A stretch of DNA of 36,453 nt from Actinomycetes bacterium (GTDB lineage Bacteria; Actinomycetota; Acidimicrobiia; Acidimicrobiales; JAJZXF01), in the NCBI GenBank assembly GCA_021802485.1, contig JAJZXF010000013.1, forward strand, positions 5,854-42,306. Reading direction: 5' to 3'. The translations under genes and the position numbers were made by a program. The notes beneath the pieces were generated by a model, which worked only from the letters and a program-made list of their open reading frames with translations, did no database searches and was not told the DNA's origin. Numbering within the stretch: the stretch's first letter is position 1; each line of letters begins with the position of its first letter. Positions 29,143 through 36,453 of this stretch are shown here, piece after piece.

Positions 29143-30546
29143 TCAGGACGTAAGGGTGCCTGCCACGAACCGAAGTTGGGTATCACTTGAGGGAAGATTC
29201 GGGCATTCGGATGTCGAGAACCCACATACGTCGGTGTACGCGAGGTCGACCGGTATCGTCCCTGAAGAGCTTGGTTGGCCCAAGGCCACCGACTGGAAGT
29301 CGAGGAGCTGACGGTTCGCACTGCATCCGGCACCTTGCGTGCATACAGGCCCGTTCTTCACCGGCACAGTGTCAGCCACCACCGGAGTGGTCGCAGTGAA
29401 AGCGGAGCGTCCGGCGCCAAAACCGCTGATAGTAAGGCCGAGAGCGTTCTCGTACCACAGCGTGGAGGAGGGCGCCCCATCAGGCGTGCTATTTGCGAGG
29501 TTTGAACCAGCTGTGGTCGCGTTGTAGTAGGAGACCACAGCTTGCGAACCTCGGGCCGCTATCCAGGGATACACGTAGGTGCCCGCGCCCTTCGACAGCA
29601 GGGTGTGCGGCGCCGACCAAGAAGCGCCAAAGTCGCTGCTCGTAGCCAGTTCGACATTAGTGCCGCTCGCACTGTCGTCGAGCCAGACTGCCACCAGGTT
29701 CCCAGCCCCTGCGTCTGCGACCACCGGGAAGGAGTTGAGGGTGCTCGCAGAGCTCGCTGGTGCGACGGTCGCGTTTGAGAACGTGAGGCCACCATTGGTA
29801 GAGGAAGCGAAGTTCACCCCGCCAGAGGAGGTCGAGTAGATAACCCCGACGTTGCTGGCGCCCTGTGAGATGAGATTGCCCGGCGGGCACTCGCAGCCCG
29901 TCTGGTCAGTGACACTAGCCGCGACTGTCGTGGTCGTCGGCACGAGCGCACCACCAACAGAGATCATCTTCGTCACGAGAATCCCGGAAGGGATCTGGTG
30001 GTAAGCGACGAACGTGCTCCCACCACCTGCCGCGGTTATCCACTGCCGGTCCTGGACGACGAGCCCGCCAAGCGGGTTCGTCACCCAGCTCGCCGCGTTA
30101 TTGGTGGACTCCGAAGCGGTCGAACTCCCCAGCCACAGGTCGACCAGGTAGAGGTTGCCGCTAACTGGGCCGACTGCAAGGCTCGCGTCCCCGCCTCCGG
30201 GGGCGAGCGCCCGAAGGCCCGGCGAGGTCAGAGCCCATGTAGCGCCTTTGTTTGTGGACAAGAACACGTCGCTCGCGAACGGCACGCCAGTCGGCGCGTC
30301 GATATACAGGTCGCCAGCATTCGGCGTGCCAGGTGGTGCTATGACTATCCCGGGCTCCCCGAGGGATCCAACCGAGCCGACATTCACTGCAGATCCGAAA
30401 GCAAGGCTTCCCGCAACGGCATTAGCGGCAGGTGGGGAAGCAAGGACTCCTACGAATGCTCCAAGTGTCAAGCTTGCGGATCCCAGCGCGGTTGCGATTA
30501 CGCTGCGGATCCTTCTTGACGACCTCGCTTTCCTCCGTGCGTCCAT
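29143..30546 (-). CDS. Secreted BNR/sialidase-like beta-propeller protein
   Basis: It has 467 residues. The signal peptide has a basic N-terminus (MDARRKARSSRRIRS), a hydrophobic core and a cleavage site after PPAANA. The mature protein contains Asp-box-like turns STNKGATW, STNGGLTF and SSDFGASW plus repeated strand motifs, as in sialidase or exo-glycosidase propellers. Several cysteines (CEC, CTQGAGC, CGFSTSEC) could form disulfides. The catalytic Arg triad and Tyr of true sialidases cannot be assigned, so activity is uncertain. A GGAAAGG ribosome binding site lies about 11 nt before ATG 30546. It follows the ClC gene in the same direction with a 100-bp gap. Confidence 0.78.
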   Translation of the reverse strand: MDARRKARSSRRIRSVIATALGSASLTLGAFVGVLASPPAANAVAGSLAFGSAVNVGSVGSLGEPGIVIAPPGTPNAGDLYIDAPTGVPFASDVFLSTNKGATWALTSPGLRALAPGGGDASLAVGPVSGNLYLVDLWLGSSTASESTNNAASWVTNPLGGLVVQDRQWITAAGGGSTFVAYHQIPSGILVTKMISVGGALVPTTTTVAASVTDQTGCECPPGNLISQGASNVGVIYSTSSGGVNFASSTNGGLTFSNATVAPASSASTLNSFPVVADAGAGNLVAVWLDDSASGTNVELATSSDFGASWSAPHTLLSKGAGTYVYPWIAARGSQAVVSYYNATTAGSNLANSTPDGAPSSTLWYENALGLTISGFGAGRSAFTATTPVVADTVPVKNGPVCTQGAGCSANRQLLDFQSVALGQPSSSGTIPVDLAYTDVCGFSTSECPNLPSSDTQLRFVAGTLTS

Positions 30547-30646
30547 CAGTACGTTCCCTTTCCAGCTGGCTTCCAGTCAGCATGCTCGTGGCCAGGGCTC
30601 CTCGTCGACCCACGCCGGCAAAGGAGCGGTTCGACTAGATAACGAC

Positions 30647-32761
30647 CTACACGCCATGATCTTGCGGTTCTTTGGTGATGCCGCTCAGAATCTGGCGCAG
30701 CGCGTCAGCGCTTTGGGGGGTGGTCAAGGCGCTGACGACGTCTCCTTCAACAAGGGTCGTCGTCCCCGTCGCAAATTTCATCTCACCGCTGTGCTGGACG
30801 GTGATAACGATGCATCCCGAAGGGAGACCTGCGGTGCGAAGCGGGTGCCCGATGAGTTTGGAGTGTGGGCCGACTCGCCCCTCCACTGCTACCGCGTGGG
30901 GGGTAACTTGTGCGATCTTGCCCACGTTGTTGTAGAGCGCCTGGCGGTAGCCTCTGACAAGGTCACCGACAGCAAGTATGCCGACGACATGGCGGCTCTT
31001 ACTAGTCACGGTAACCCAGCGACCACCTGCTTGCGTCAACGCTTCGAGCCCAACTTGAAGCGAGGTGTCGATAGCCACGGTGGTAGTGGTGGGGTCGAGC
31101 ACGCTAGCAACAGGCAGTTCCGAGTTCTGGTCGGCTAGCGAAGCTAGGACGTCAATATCGACCGTGCCGAGATAGGTCCCGTGAGCATCGATGACCGGCG
31201 CTCCAGGAACGCCCGCCTCGTGCAACACCTGCAGCGCCTCGAAAACGCTTGTGTGATCGTGCAACAAGACGGTCGGATCGTTGACCACACTCGCCACGCT
31301 AACGGTCGCGAGTTGCGGGAGACTGAACTGAAGCCGGCTGGCCTCCGAGTCGGACCGGGTCCGCAGCTGGGAGCGGTAGATGCTGTCGTCGGACCGGCCG
31401 ACGATGAACCAAGCAATCGCAACCGCGATCATGGCTGGACCGAGCAAGGCGATACTGCCAGTCATCTGAGCAACCATCAGCATGACCGCGATCGGCGCTC
31501 TGGAGATCCCCCCGAAGACTGCCATCATCCCGACGATGACGAACGGCGCGGGGTCGTGTCCGACGCCCGGCGCGAATGGTTCCAACACCCGCCACACGGC
31601 GAGACCGCTGAAGGCACCGATCACCATGCCTGGGCCGAACACGCCACCAGAACCTCCCGTGCCAATCGAAAGCGCAGTAGCGAGGATCCGGGCCAACGGC
31701 AGGGCGAGAATGATCAGTAGTGGCGTGTGGAGCATCTCGGCGCCAAGTCCTTTTTGCACCCAGCCGTATCCGGTGCCAAGCACTTCGGGGAGTCCGAGGG
31801 CCATCAGCCCGACCAGCAGCCCACCGAGGGCAGGCCGGAGCTTCTTGGAGAACGGAAGGCGCTGGGAGAGCTCGCAAACCCCGTAGAAGGACTTCGAGTA
31901 CAACAGTCCGAGGCCCCCAGCCAAGAGGCCGATCAGGGCGAACCAGACCAGCTGGATCGGCTGGTTGAAGTGATAGCCACCGGGGATAACAAACAATGGC
32001 TGGTAGCCGAAGACCGCACCGAAGACCACGTAGGCGATGATCGAGGCGAACACGCCCGGAAGGAGCGCCTCGAACTCGAAGTCATCGCGGTAGACGATGT
32101 CCGCAGCAAGGACAGCCCCACCGAAAGGGGCGCTGAAGATCGCGCCAATCCCCGACCCAATCCCAACCGAAACCGCTATGCGCCCGTCTTCGGGCGACAG
32201 GTCGAGTATCCGAGCGAGCAGCGAGCCGAACCCTGCGCTGATCTGAGCGGTGGGTCCCTCGCGGCCGCCGGAACCGCCGGAACCGATCGTGAGCGCGGAA
32301 GCGACGATCTTTACAATTACGGCCCGCAAGCGAATGCCCCGAGGATTGTGATGCACAGCGCTGATCGCCGCGTCGGTTCCATGGCCCTCAGCTTCTGGAG
32401 CCCAGGTAAACACGAGGAATCCTGAGGCTAGCGCGCCCAACACAACGGCGAGCGGTATCGCCCACGCCCTCGCGAAGTGCGCAGAGCCAGCAGCGTTGCC
32501 CTCCCCGGCAGGAGTCGGAACCTGGTAGCCCGCAAGGAGCCCAAGAAACACATGAGTGGAGATGCGGAGCGCCTCATAGAACACCACCGCCCCCGCTCCG
32601 GCAATAACACCGATTACTGAGGCAAGGATCAGCCATTTCGGAAGGTACGACATTGCATTGATCCGGTTGCCGAGCTCTCCAGCGATCCGACGCCACATCG
32701 CCTTGGCAATCATGGAACGGATTCGCCGGTGCCGCTCAGTACCTCCTAGCGACACCGACAT
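30647..32761 (-). CDS. ClC-family chloride channel/antiporter with CBS pair and TrkA_C domain
   Basis: It has 704 residues. The membrane part (about 40-460) shows the ClC selectivity signatures GSGGSGGREGP (gating Glu at E168), GSGIGAIFSAPFGG and GTGGSGGVFGPGM. Two CBS domains follow (about 485-545 and 550-610), which often sense adenine nucleotides. A final TrkA_C/RCK_C-like domain (about 622-692) has VEGRVGPHSKLIGHPLR and LVEGDVV. The gating Glu argues for Cl-/H+ exchange or a gated channel. In an acidophile, proton-coupled chloride transport may serve acid resistance (inference). A TetR regulator lies 145 bp upstream in the same direction. Confidence 0.93.
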   Translation of the reverse strand: MSVSLGGTERHRRIRSMIAKAMWRRIAGELGNRINAMSYLPKWLILASVIGVIAGAGAVVFYEALRISTHVFLGLLAGYQVPTPAGEGNAAGSAHFARAWAIPLAVVLGALASGFLVFTWAPEAEGHGTDAAISAVHHNPRGIRLRAVIVKIVASALTIGSGGSGGREGPTAQISAGFGSLLARILDLSPEDGRIAVSVGIGSGIGAIFSAPFGGAVLAADIVYRDDFEFEALLPGVFASIIAYVVFGAVFGYQPLFVIPGGYHFNQPIQLVWFALIGLLAGGLGLLYSKSFYGVCELSQRLPFSKKLRPALGGLLVGLMALGLPEVLGTGYGWVQKGLGAEMLHTPLLIILALPLARILATALSIGTGGSGGVFGPGMVIGAFSGLAVWRVLEPFAPGVGHDPAPFVIVGMMAVFGGISRAPIAVMLMVAQMTGSIALLGPAMIAVAIAWFIVGRSDDSIYRSQLRTRSDSEASRLQFSLPQLATVSVASVVNDPTVLLHDHTSVFEALQVLHEAGVPGAPVIDAHGTYLGTVDIDVLASLADQNSELPVASVLDPTTTTVAIDTSLQVGLEALTQAGGRWVTVTSKSRHVVGILAVGDLVRGYRQALYNNVGKIAQVTPHAVAVEGRVGPHSKLIGHPLRTAGLPSGCIVITVQHSGEMKFATGTTTLVEGDVVSALTTPQSADALRQILSGITKEPQDHGV

Positions 32762-32906
32762 GTCAACGCCCCTACGCGCGCGATCACTCTCGCCATCTCG
32801 CCTTGGGCGCTAACTGGGACCAGGTTGAGACTGAGTCCACCAGGCTGCCAACGAGACCCCGGTCGAGGCGGGTCGGGGAGCGGGCCAAGACCATAGCGGC
32901 GGTCCT

Positions 32907-33614
32907 TCATCGGGATGGATCCGTTGTGCCAGCCTCGGTCCACAAACCCTGATTGAGGTCGCGTCTCGCAGCAAGGGAGATCCCTTCGAGCAGGTAGCCC
33001 AAGCCCTCAGCGAACTGTTGGGGCGTGGTGTAGGCGGCCAACTCGCGCGCCAGATCGTCCGCTTCCCGCTCAATACGAACCTCGTGGGCCCGCGATGCCT
33101 CCAAAGCGGCGAACCCGATCGTGTAGGTATGGATAGCACCATACGCCCGACGAGCAGCGGCTTCGCTCAGTCCGGCTTCGCTCAAGACCCGCATCATCGC
33201 CTCCATGCGCGCGATCGCCGATGACGAGACGACCGGATGAGCGAGGTAGACGTGCAAGGCGGCAGACTGGCTCACGAGGAACCGCCTAAGTTTGTCCGCT
33301 GCCTCGGCGATCCAAGCCCTCCACTCGACCTCCGGGACACGAGGACACCACACCTCGCTCAACAACCTATCGACTACCTCATCGAGAAGATCGTCTTTGT
33401 CCCGCACGTGGCGGTAGAGCGACATGGGGGACACTCCGAGCTCGCCTGCCAGGCTACGGATCGTCATCTGCTCGTAGCCACCAGCTCCCACGACCCTCGT
33501 AGCGGCATCGACAACCTGCTGGCGCGAGATCGTCCCCCACCGGGCCCGCTGGCCTGATACCTCCTCCCTCGTTCTTGCTCGCGGTCGTCCCGGCCCTTCC
33601 TCAAACGCACTCAC
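32907..33614 (-). CDS. TetR/AcrR-family transcriptional regulator
   Basis: About 235 residues from GTG 33614. The helix-turn-helix segment is TIRSLAGELGVSPMSLYRHVRDKDDLLDEVV, preceded by ISRQQVVDAATRVVGAGGYE. The C-terminal half is helical and resembles tetracycline-repressor-type (TetR_C) ligand-binding domains. The N-terminus before the HTH is basic and Pro-rich. The frame is open to 33671, but that stretch passes through the tandem palindrome at 33623-33646, so I prefer the GTG just after it. A TTGGAT...TAGTTG promoter (17-bp spacer) fits before the palindrome. It probably represses itself and perhaps the ClC gene. Confidence 0.85.
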   Translation of the reverse strand: MSAFEEGPGRPRARTREEVSGQRARWGTISRQQVVDAATRVVGAGGYEQMTIRSLAGELGVSPMSLYRHVRDKDDLLDEVVDRLLSEVWCPRVPEVEWRAWIAEAADKLRRFLVSQSAALHVYLAHPVVSSSAIARMEAMMRVLSEAGLSEAAARRAYGAIHTYTIGFAALEASRAHEVRIEREADDLARELAAYTTPQQFAEGLGYLLEGISLAARRDLNQGLWTEAGTTDPSR

Positions 33615-33622
33615 GGGAAGAG

Positions 33623-33646
33623 CGTACATGTACACGTACATGTACG
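33623..33646. promoter_or_regulatory. Tandem-palindrome operator at the tetR start
   Basis: The 10-bp palindrome GTACATGTAC occurs at 33624-33633 and 33636-33645, separated by AC. Including the flanking C and G, the 24 bp form a larger palindrome around that AC. It lies immediately downstream of the candidate tetR promoter and 8 bp before the proposed GTG, as expected for an autoregulatory site able to bind two dimers. Confidence 0.75.
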
Positions 33647-33995
33647 CAACTACGCCTTGGAACGCCATCATCCAAGCTCACGCTGCGCCGAACTCTGACT
33701 GTGCCGACCACATGTCGCCACAGGTCAAGACACATATTCTGAGCTATACGGCGGTGGCGACCGGGGCCCGACTTACGCGTTTGCTCCAACCAGCGTGGTG
33801 CGACGAGCGCTGATCGCGCGTGAGAACCCTGCACCGAGGATCGCTACCTCGCAATTCGTCGCGCCCCGGCTCCTCACGTCGAAGATCGTACGATGCCGAT
33901 CGCCATACCTCTAGCAAACGAGCCGCCGAGTCATCCGATCGTCCCCCACGGGAGGCTCGGCACTGATCGGCACCTTCAGACGCCTGGGCAGAGGT
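33647..33995. other. Intergenic region with no gene identified
   Basis: These 349 bp separate the tetR promoter from the 3' end of the isomerase-family gene. Besides the tetR promoter near 33650-33680, I see no credible ORF, RNA gene or strong hairpin. Confidence 0.5.
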
Positions 33996-34634
33996 TCAGA
34001 GGACGCTCGCGCTCTCCGAGCCGCTGTTTCGACCGGTGAGGTTCAGGAGTAGGGAGGCTGCGTTCGGACGCCGAGCAGCAAGAGCGCCAGCCAGCTCGCA
34101 GCAGGCGGCGATCGCTGGTGCAAGTGCTGCTGGCAGCGCCAGGTCGAGGGATCGAGTGAGATCCAGGCTGTGGACGGTCAGCTCAAAGGTCCGGGTTGGC
34201 AGGTATGCGGCTAGCGCCATCGCTCCAGCTGGCGTGGCGACGAGTGTCTCGTCAGGGCTTGCATCGACGAGGCCGAGCACCCGCTGGGCCAGGTCACGTA
34301 CCGCCTTGGCGGGGTCGTCGCCTAGATCAGCGCCCGCCTGGCGACCACGCTCGGCGATTGCCGTGTCTTGTCGCCTACGCTCCTCGGCGTCGGCACCGTC
34401 GCCGAGGACGGAGAGGAAGTACTCGACGGGGCCGCTGAGCACGGGGCCACTGGTGGGCTGGGCGAAGTAGGTCTCGATAGTGGAAAGCGCGCGCGTCGTG
34501 TGGCCGACCAGGGACCGGATGTCCCAGACGCCGAGACCGGGAAGCGCCCACTGGTCGTTTCGAACCTGGCCGACCAGGTCGACGAACACCCCAGCTGCAG
34601 CCCGGAAACAGCGACGACTCTCGTTGGTGCTCAC
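33996..34634 (-). CDS. Mycothiol-dependent maleylpyruvate isomerase family protein (DinB-like fold)
   Basis: About 212 residues from GTG 34634 (STNESRR start). The N-terminal four-helix part carries WDIRSLVGHTTRAL with the metal-binding-type His, then AETxF-like and DPAKAVRDLA helices. Later come TRTFELTVHSLDLTRSL (second His) and the C-terminal ELAGALAARRPNAASLLLNLTGR, typical of the actinobacterial maleylpyruvate isomerase/DinB_2 families. Members use mycothiol in isomerisation or conjugation; the substrate is unknown. The frame extends upstream to 34697, but those residues do not resemble the family. The gene stands alone. Confidence 0.8.
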   Translation of the reverse strand: MSTNESRRCFRAAAGVFVDLVGQVRNDQWALPGLGVWDIRSLVGHTTRALSTIETYFAQPTSGPVLSGPVEYFLSVLGDGADAEERRRQDTAIAERGRQAGADLGDDPAKAVRDLAQRVLGLVDASPDETLVATPAGAMALAAYLPTRTFELTVHSLDLTRSLDLALPAALAPAIAACCELAGALAARRPNAASLLLNLTGRNSGSESASVL

Positions 34635-34673
34635 ATCACGGGTTATAGTCGTAATATGAGAGGTTAGTAAGAC

Positions 34674-35017
34674 ATGGACGCCTTTGAGGGGAGCCAAGGC
34701 GACGACCTACCGGGTTGGCCCTCCCGCAACAAGCTCACCCAGGGAAACACCATCAACCATGTCACGAGCCTCGAGCCCTACCAGGACAAGCAACGCATCT
34801 GGGTGCTGAAGCCGATCGCGGAGTCGCTCGAAAACCAGATCACCGACGCCGCCGTCGCGGATCTGGTCCGCTTCCCAAACCACCCCGATCCCGGAGGAGA
34901 GTCGTCCTTCACGTCCTCGACACCACGGCCCTATTGGCCACCGAACTCCAAGACCGCATCCCAGATGTCAGTTATCCACAGGAATTCGGAGGATCGATTA
35001 TGGGCTCATACCAGTAA
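34674..35017 (+). pseudogene. Possible frameshifted gene remnant of unknown family
   Basis: The first frame from ATG 34674 reads naturally up to about 34895 (segments LEPYQDKQRIWVLKPIAES and ITDAAVADLVRFPNHPDPGG). After that the neighbouring frame looks more protein-like (VVLHVLDTTALLATELQDRI, then YPQEFGGSIMGSYQ) up to a TAA at 35015-35017. One indel near 34895-34905 would join them into about 114 residues. I do not recognise the family. This could be an eroded end of a larger mobile-element gene or a chance pair of open frames. Confidence 0.3.
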
Positions 35018-35195
35018 GCCGAGTACTTGGCCGAGCAACGCAGCGACAGTTCCGTCGTAGAGCTCGTGCATAGACCTCGCGCACGGTGCCGGTCTCGGTG
35101 CGGATGCAAGGGGGCTTGAGTGAGCGCGGTGGTCTCGAGATGGATGCGAAAGAGCACGAGCTGAGCCAATGCACCAGTGCGCTCAAAGGAGCAGG

Positions 35196-35273
35196 ATGTC
35201 GAAGGATACGTTTGCGATTTACGCGACGAAGGACAGCCGGGCTTACGTGTGCCGAGAATGCGAAAGGAGGTAA
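35196..35273 (+). CDS. 25-codon small ORF with strong ribosome binding site
   Basis: ATG 35196 follows AAAGGAG (35185-35191) by 4 nt and ends at TAA 35271-35273. The product begins MSKDTFAIYATKDSRAY and ends VCRECERR, with a CxxC pair. Its stop overlaps the ribosome binding site of the next small ORF. No family is recognised; it may be a real peptide, a leader or the broken start of a longer gene. Confidence 0.3.
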   Translation: MSKDTFAIYATKDSRAYVCRECERR

Positions 35274-35277
35274 CGAC

Positions 35278-35421
35278 GTGGAAACGTCGTTACCAACAAA
35301 GCAATGCTGTACAAGAGATAGAGGAAGGAGCGGAATGTCCGCTCCCTGGCCCTCTGGGATCAGCTCTGCGAGAGTGATCTCAAACCACTACAAGAGGCGT
35401 GTATCACGAAAGCTATGTTGA
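35278..35421 (+). CDS. 47-codon small ORF behind a near-perfect Shine-Dalgarno
   Basis: GTG 35278 follows AAAGGAGGT (35263-35271), a nine-base match to the 16S anti-Shine-Dalgarno, at standard spacing. The start codon lies in the perfect hairpin 35269-35294. The product (METSLPTKQCCTRDRGRSG...) has no recognisable motif and another perfect hairpin (35327-35345) lies inside it. The translation signal is excellent but the protein looks non-descript. Confidence 0.25.
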   Translation: METSLPTKQCCTRDRGRSGMSAPWPSGISSARVISNHYKRRVSRKLC

Positions 35422-35449
35422 GCTAGCCGGTGGAGGTCCGGTCACGGTA

Positions 35450-35629
35450 ATGACCAAGCAGCCGTGTAGCTGGTGGGCGGCGTCAGGGGAGATCCTGACG
35501 CCGAAGCCCCACGACAAAGTCGCCTTGGCCTCCAAGCAAGCCTGCGGTGCCTACGATGAGGAATCCTGCGTAAGCGTCGTCATAGTGCCCGCGAAAGCGG
35601 GGAAGAACGGGAGCCGAGCCCCTGTCTGA
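35450..35629 (+). CDS. 59-codon small ORF, third of a series
   Basis: ATG 35450 follows GGAGGT (35432-35437) but is itself within the hairpin GGTCA/TGACC (35440-35455). The product starts MTKQPCSWWAASGEILTPKP and contains several cysteines (CSWW, ACGAYDEESC). No family is recognised. The hairpin GGCGTCAGG/CCTGACGCC (35479-35502) lies inside it, so the region may be structured RNA rather than coding. Confidence 0.25.
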   Translation: MTKQPCSWWAASGEILTPKPHDKVALASKQACGAYDEESCVSVVIVPAKAGKNGSRAPV

Positions 35630-35699
35630 TGCCTGCAGGCGGTGGCACCGCTCACGCGAACGCCAACGAGTCCGCGAAGCTCGCTACCACGAAAACGTG

Positions 35700-36079
35700 A
35701 TCCCAGCCGCCGCGTAAGGGTTTTCCTCGAAAAGAGCTGCACCCCGTCTTCGTATAGTCGGCGACAGTGATGTTTCCGGCGTTGGGATTGATCCACGAAC
35801 AGCGCTCGATGTCAGCACAAGTTCATGCGTGGAAGATATCGGCGTCGCGCTTGGTGAGTTCGATACGTCGTTGAGGCGGTGTACCAAACGCCGTCGACTC
35901 GCCAGTGCGCTTGGTGGTTGCCGGACGGCAACTTGCACACGCTGCCCCATGCGTTACGCTTTCGCCCTTCAGCCACAAGAACCAGGTTATCGCTGTTCCA
36001 CGATAGGTTCCGGCAATTAAACTCGAACTTGCAACATCAGAACAGATCGGACAATCTATGCTCCGACCTACTACTTCTC
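35700..36079. other. Region with no gene identified
   Basis: These 380 bp contain only short frames in several phases without motifs or good ribosome binding sites. I see nothing that can be named. Confidence 0.5.
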
Positions 36080-36124
36080 TGGAGCGGGCGACGAGAATCG
36101 AACTCGGGCCCTCAGCTTGGGAAG
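36080..36124 (-). other. 3' half of tRNA-Gly (CCC), probable integration (att) site
   Basis: On the minus strand these bases read CTTCCCAAG (anticodon loop with CCC), a variable region, then GAGTTCGATTCTCG (T-arm) and CGCCCGCTCCA (acceptor 3' strand plus discriminator and CCA). No matching 5' half (expected GCGGGCG and a D-arm) occurs within about 100 nt upstream, so this is not a complete tRNA gene. Isolated 3' tRNA ends are typical of attL/attR sites left by tyrosine-recombinase elements. The intact gene should lie outside the window. Confidence 0.65.
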
Positions 36125-36259
36125 CGTGGAACCCGGGCTACGGTGACCAGCCGGGATACACATTTTCCCCGGTTAGAGGCCTTGTTTGCTTGATCGTGCG
36201 AGCCCACTCTTGACCATGCTTAGCCGTCCAATGTGGCACTACTGTTGCACGCTGCTGTA

Positions 36260-36284
36260 CGGACAGTGTCCGGGGAGATATAAT
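36260..36284 (+). promoter_or_regulatory. Promoter with operator-like palindrome
   Basis: TATAAT (36279-36284) is a consensus -10 box. The perfect palindrome CGGACA-G-TGTCCG (36260-36272) covers the spacer and the expected -35 side, as an operator would. The expected transcription start (about 36291) coincides with GTG 36292, consistent with a leaderless message. Confidence 0.55.
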
Positions 36285-36291
36285 CACCCTC

Positions 36292-36342
36292 GTGAAAACG
36301 ACCACCGCGCAGCCCCGCCGGCATCGCCTAGGAGACCGCTGA
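36292..36342 (+). CDS. 16-codon possible leaderless leader peptide
   Basis: GTG 36292 to TGA 36340-36342 encodes a short basic peptide (MKTTTAQPRRHRLGDR). It begins where the upstream promoter should start transcription. It may be a leader peptide or simply chance. Confidence 0.2.
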   Translation: MKTTTAQPRRHRLGDR

Positions 36343-36393
36343 TTTAGTCGCCTCTGGATTCGCGATTCTTTTCCGGGCGTGCGAGAATTGGCC

Positions 36394-36453
36394 ATGGCAC
36401 TCGGTCGTTCGAATGTTCAGCCCCGCTTCGATGATCCCCGGAGCCTGCTCGGG
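36394..36453 (+). CDS. Possible 5' end of a gene running off the right edge
   Basis: ATG 36394 opens a frame with no stop to the end of the window (20 codons, MALGRSNVQPRFDDPRSLLG). It is in the same frame as the small ORF at 36292 and downstream of the promoter at 36279. No ribosome binding site is obvious and the product cannot be identified from this length. Confidence 0.3.
   Translation, partial: MALGRSNVQPRFDDPRSLLG

Larger units (their letters stand above)
35269..35699. repeat. Hairpin-dense region (eight inverted repeats in 430 bp)
   Basis: Exact inverted repeats occur at 35269-35294 (11 bp, GGAA loop), 35327-35345 (8 bp, 3-nt loop), 35440-35455 (5 bp), 35479-35502 (9 bp, 6-nt loop), 35588-35601 (5 bp, GAAA loop), 35631-35640 (10-bp palindrome GCCTGCAGGC), 35639-35651 (6 bp around one base) and 35688-35699 (4 bp, AAAA loop). 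Two are capped by GNRA tetraloops, which favour folded RNA such as a group II intron remnant or another ncRNA. I cannot assign a class. Confidence 0.5.

Noticed and set aside
29998-32425. Long plus-strand frames (up to 327 codons) across the sialidase-like and ClC genes
   Set aside because: The minus-strand products have clear family motifs and signal or membrane segments; the plus-strand products have none and cross gene boundaries.
36078-36200. Complete tRNA gene on the minus strand
   Set aside because: No 5' acceptor strand complementary to CGCCCGC, no D-arm, and only two pairs in the anticodon stem; only the 3' half is tRNA-like.

Overview
The window most resembles a chromosomal segment of an actinobacterium, probably an acidophilic Acidimicrobiia-type organism (Ferrimicrobium/Acidithrix/Acidimicrobium relatives). 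The reasons are: several secreted proteins built from a roughly 42-residue repeat with a GYWLVxxDGGVFxFG core, a family I associate with that class; a mycothiol-dependent maleylpyruvate isomerase-type gene (mycothiol is actinobacterial); a phosphomannomutase, Trm112-like and SIS-isomerase set followed by sahH, whose order recalls the mycobacterial manB region; and a moderately GC-rich composition. The species assignment is inference.

Layout. 1-262 is the 3' end of a GYWLV-repeat protein. 479-2473 (-) is ftsH. 2826-3680 (+) is a CPBP membrane protease. 3845-9175 (+) is a tight cluster with stop/start overlaps: a GT-C-like membrane protein, phosphomannomutase, a Trm112-like protein and a bifunctional phosphoglucose/phosphomannose isomerase, probably supplying mannose-phosphate precursors for envelope glycans. 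sahH follows at 9317-10600. 10945-18139 is a block of secreted or surface proteins: a 210-residue orphan exoprotein (-), a prepilin-like protein with a C-terminal LamG-type domain (+), a Tat-exported two-repeat protein (+), and a GYWLV-repeat protein ending in a beta-lactamase-fold serine hydrolase (-).

18277-18699 is a small DUF6788-like gene, probably part of a mobile element. 18787-25125 is core housekeeping: hpf, secA, prfB, ftsE and ftsX. 25142-26788 is a mutase large subunit whose substrate-pocket residues match isobutyryl-CoA mutase.

From 26.8 kb the window becomes accessory: an internally deleted TnpB relic with inverted repeats at its left and a canonical-looking right-end hairpin; a lipocalin-like protein followed by a perfect 19-bp hairpin; a BNR/sialidase-like exoprotein; a ClC channel with CBS and TrkA_C domains; a TetR regulator with a tandem-palindrome operator at its start; and a mycothiol-dependent isomerase family protein. 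The last 1.8 kb has no conventional gene. It holds a frameshifted remnant, a hairpin-dense stretch with three short ORFs carrying strong ribosome binding sites, the 3' half of a tRNA-Gly on the minus strand (a probable integration site), and a promoter with an operator-like palindrome. This right end is the most likely part of an integrative element; no integrase is visible in the window.
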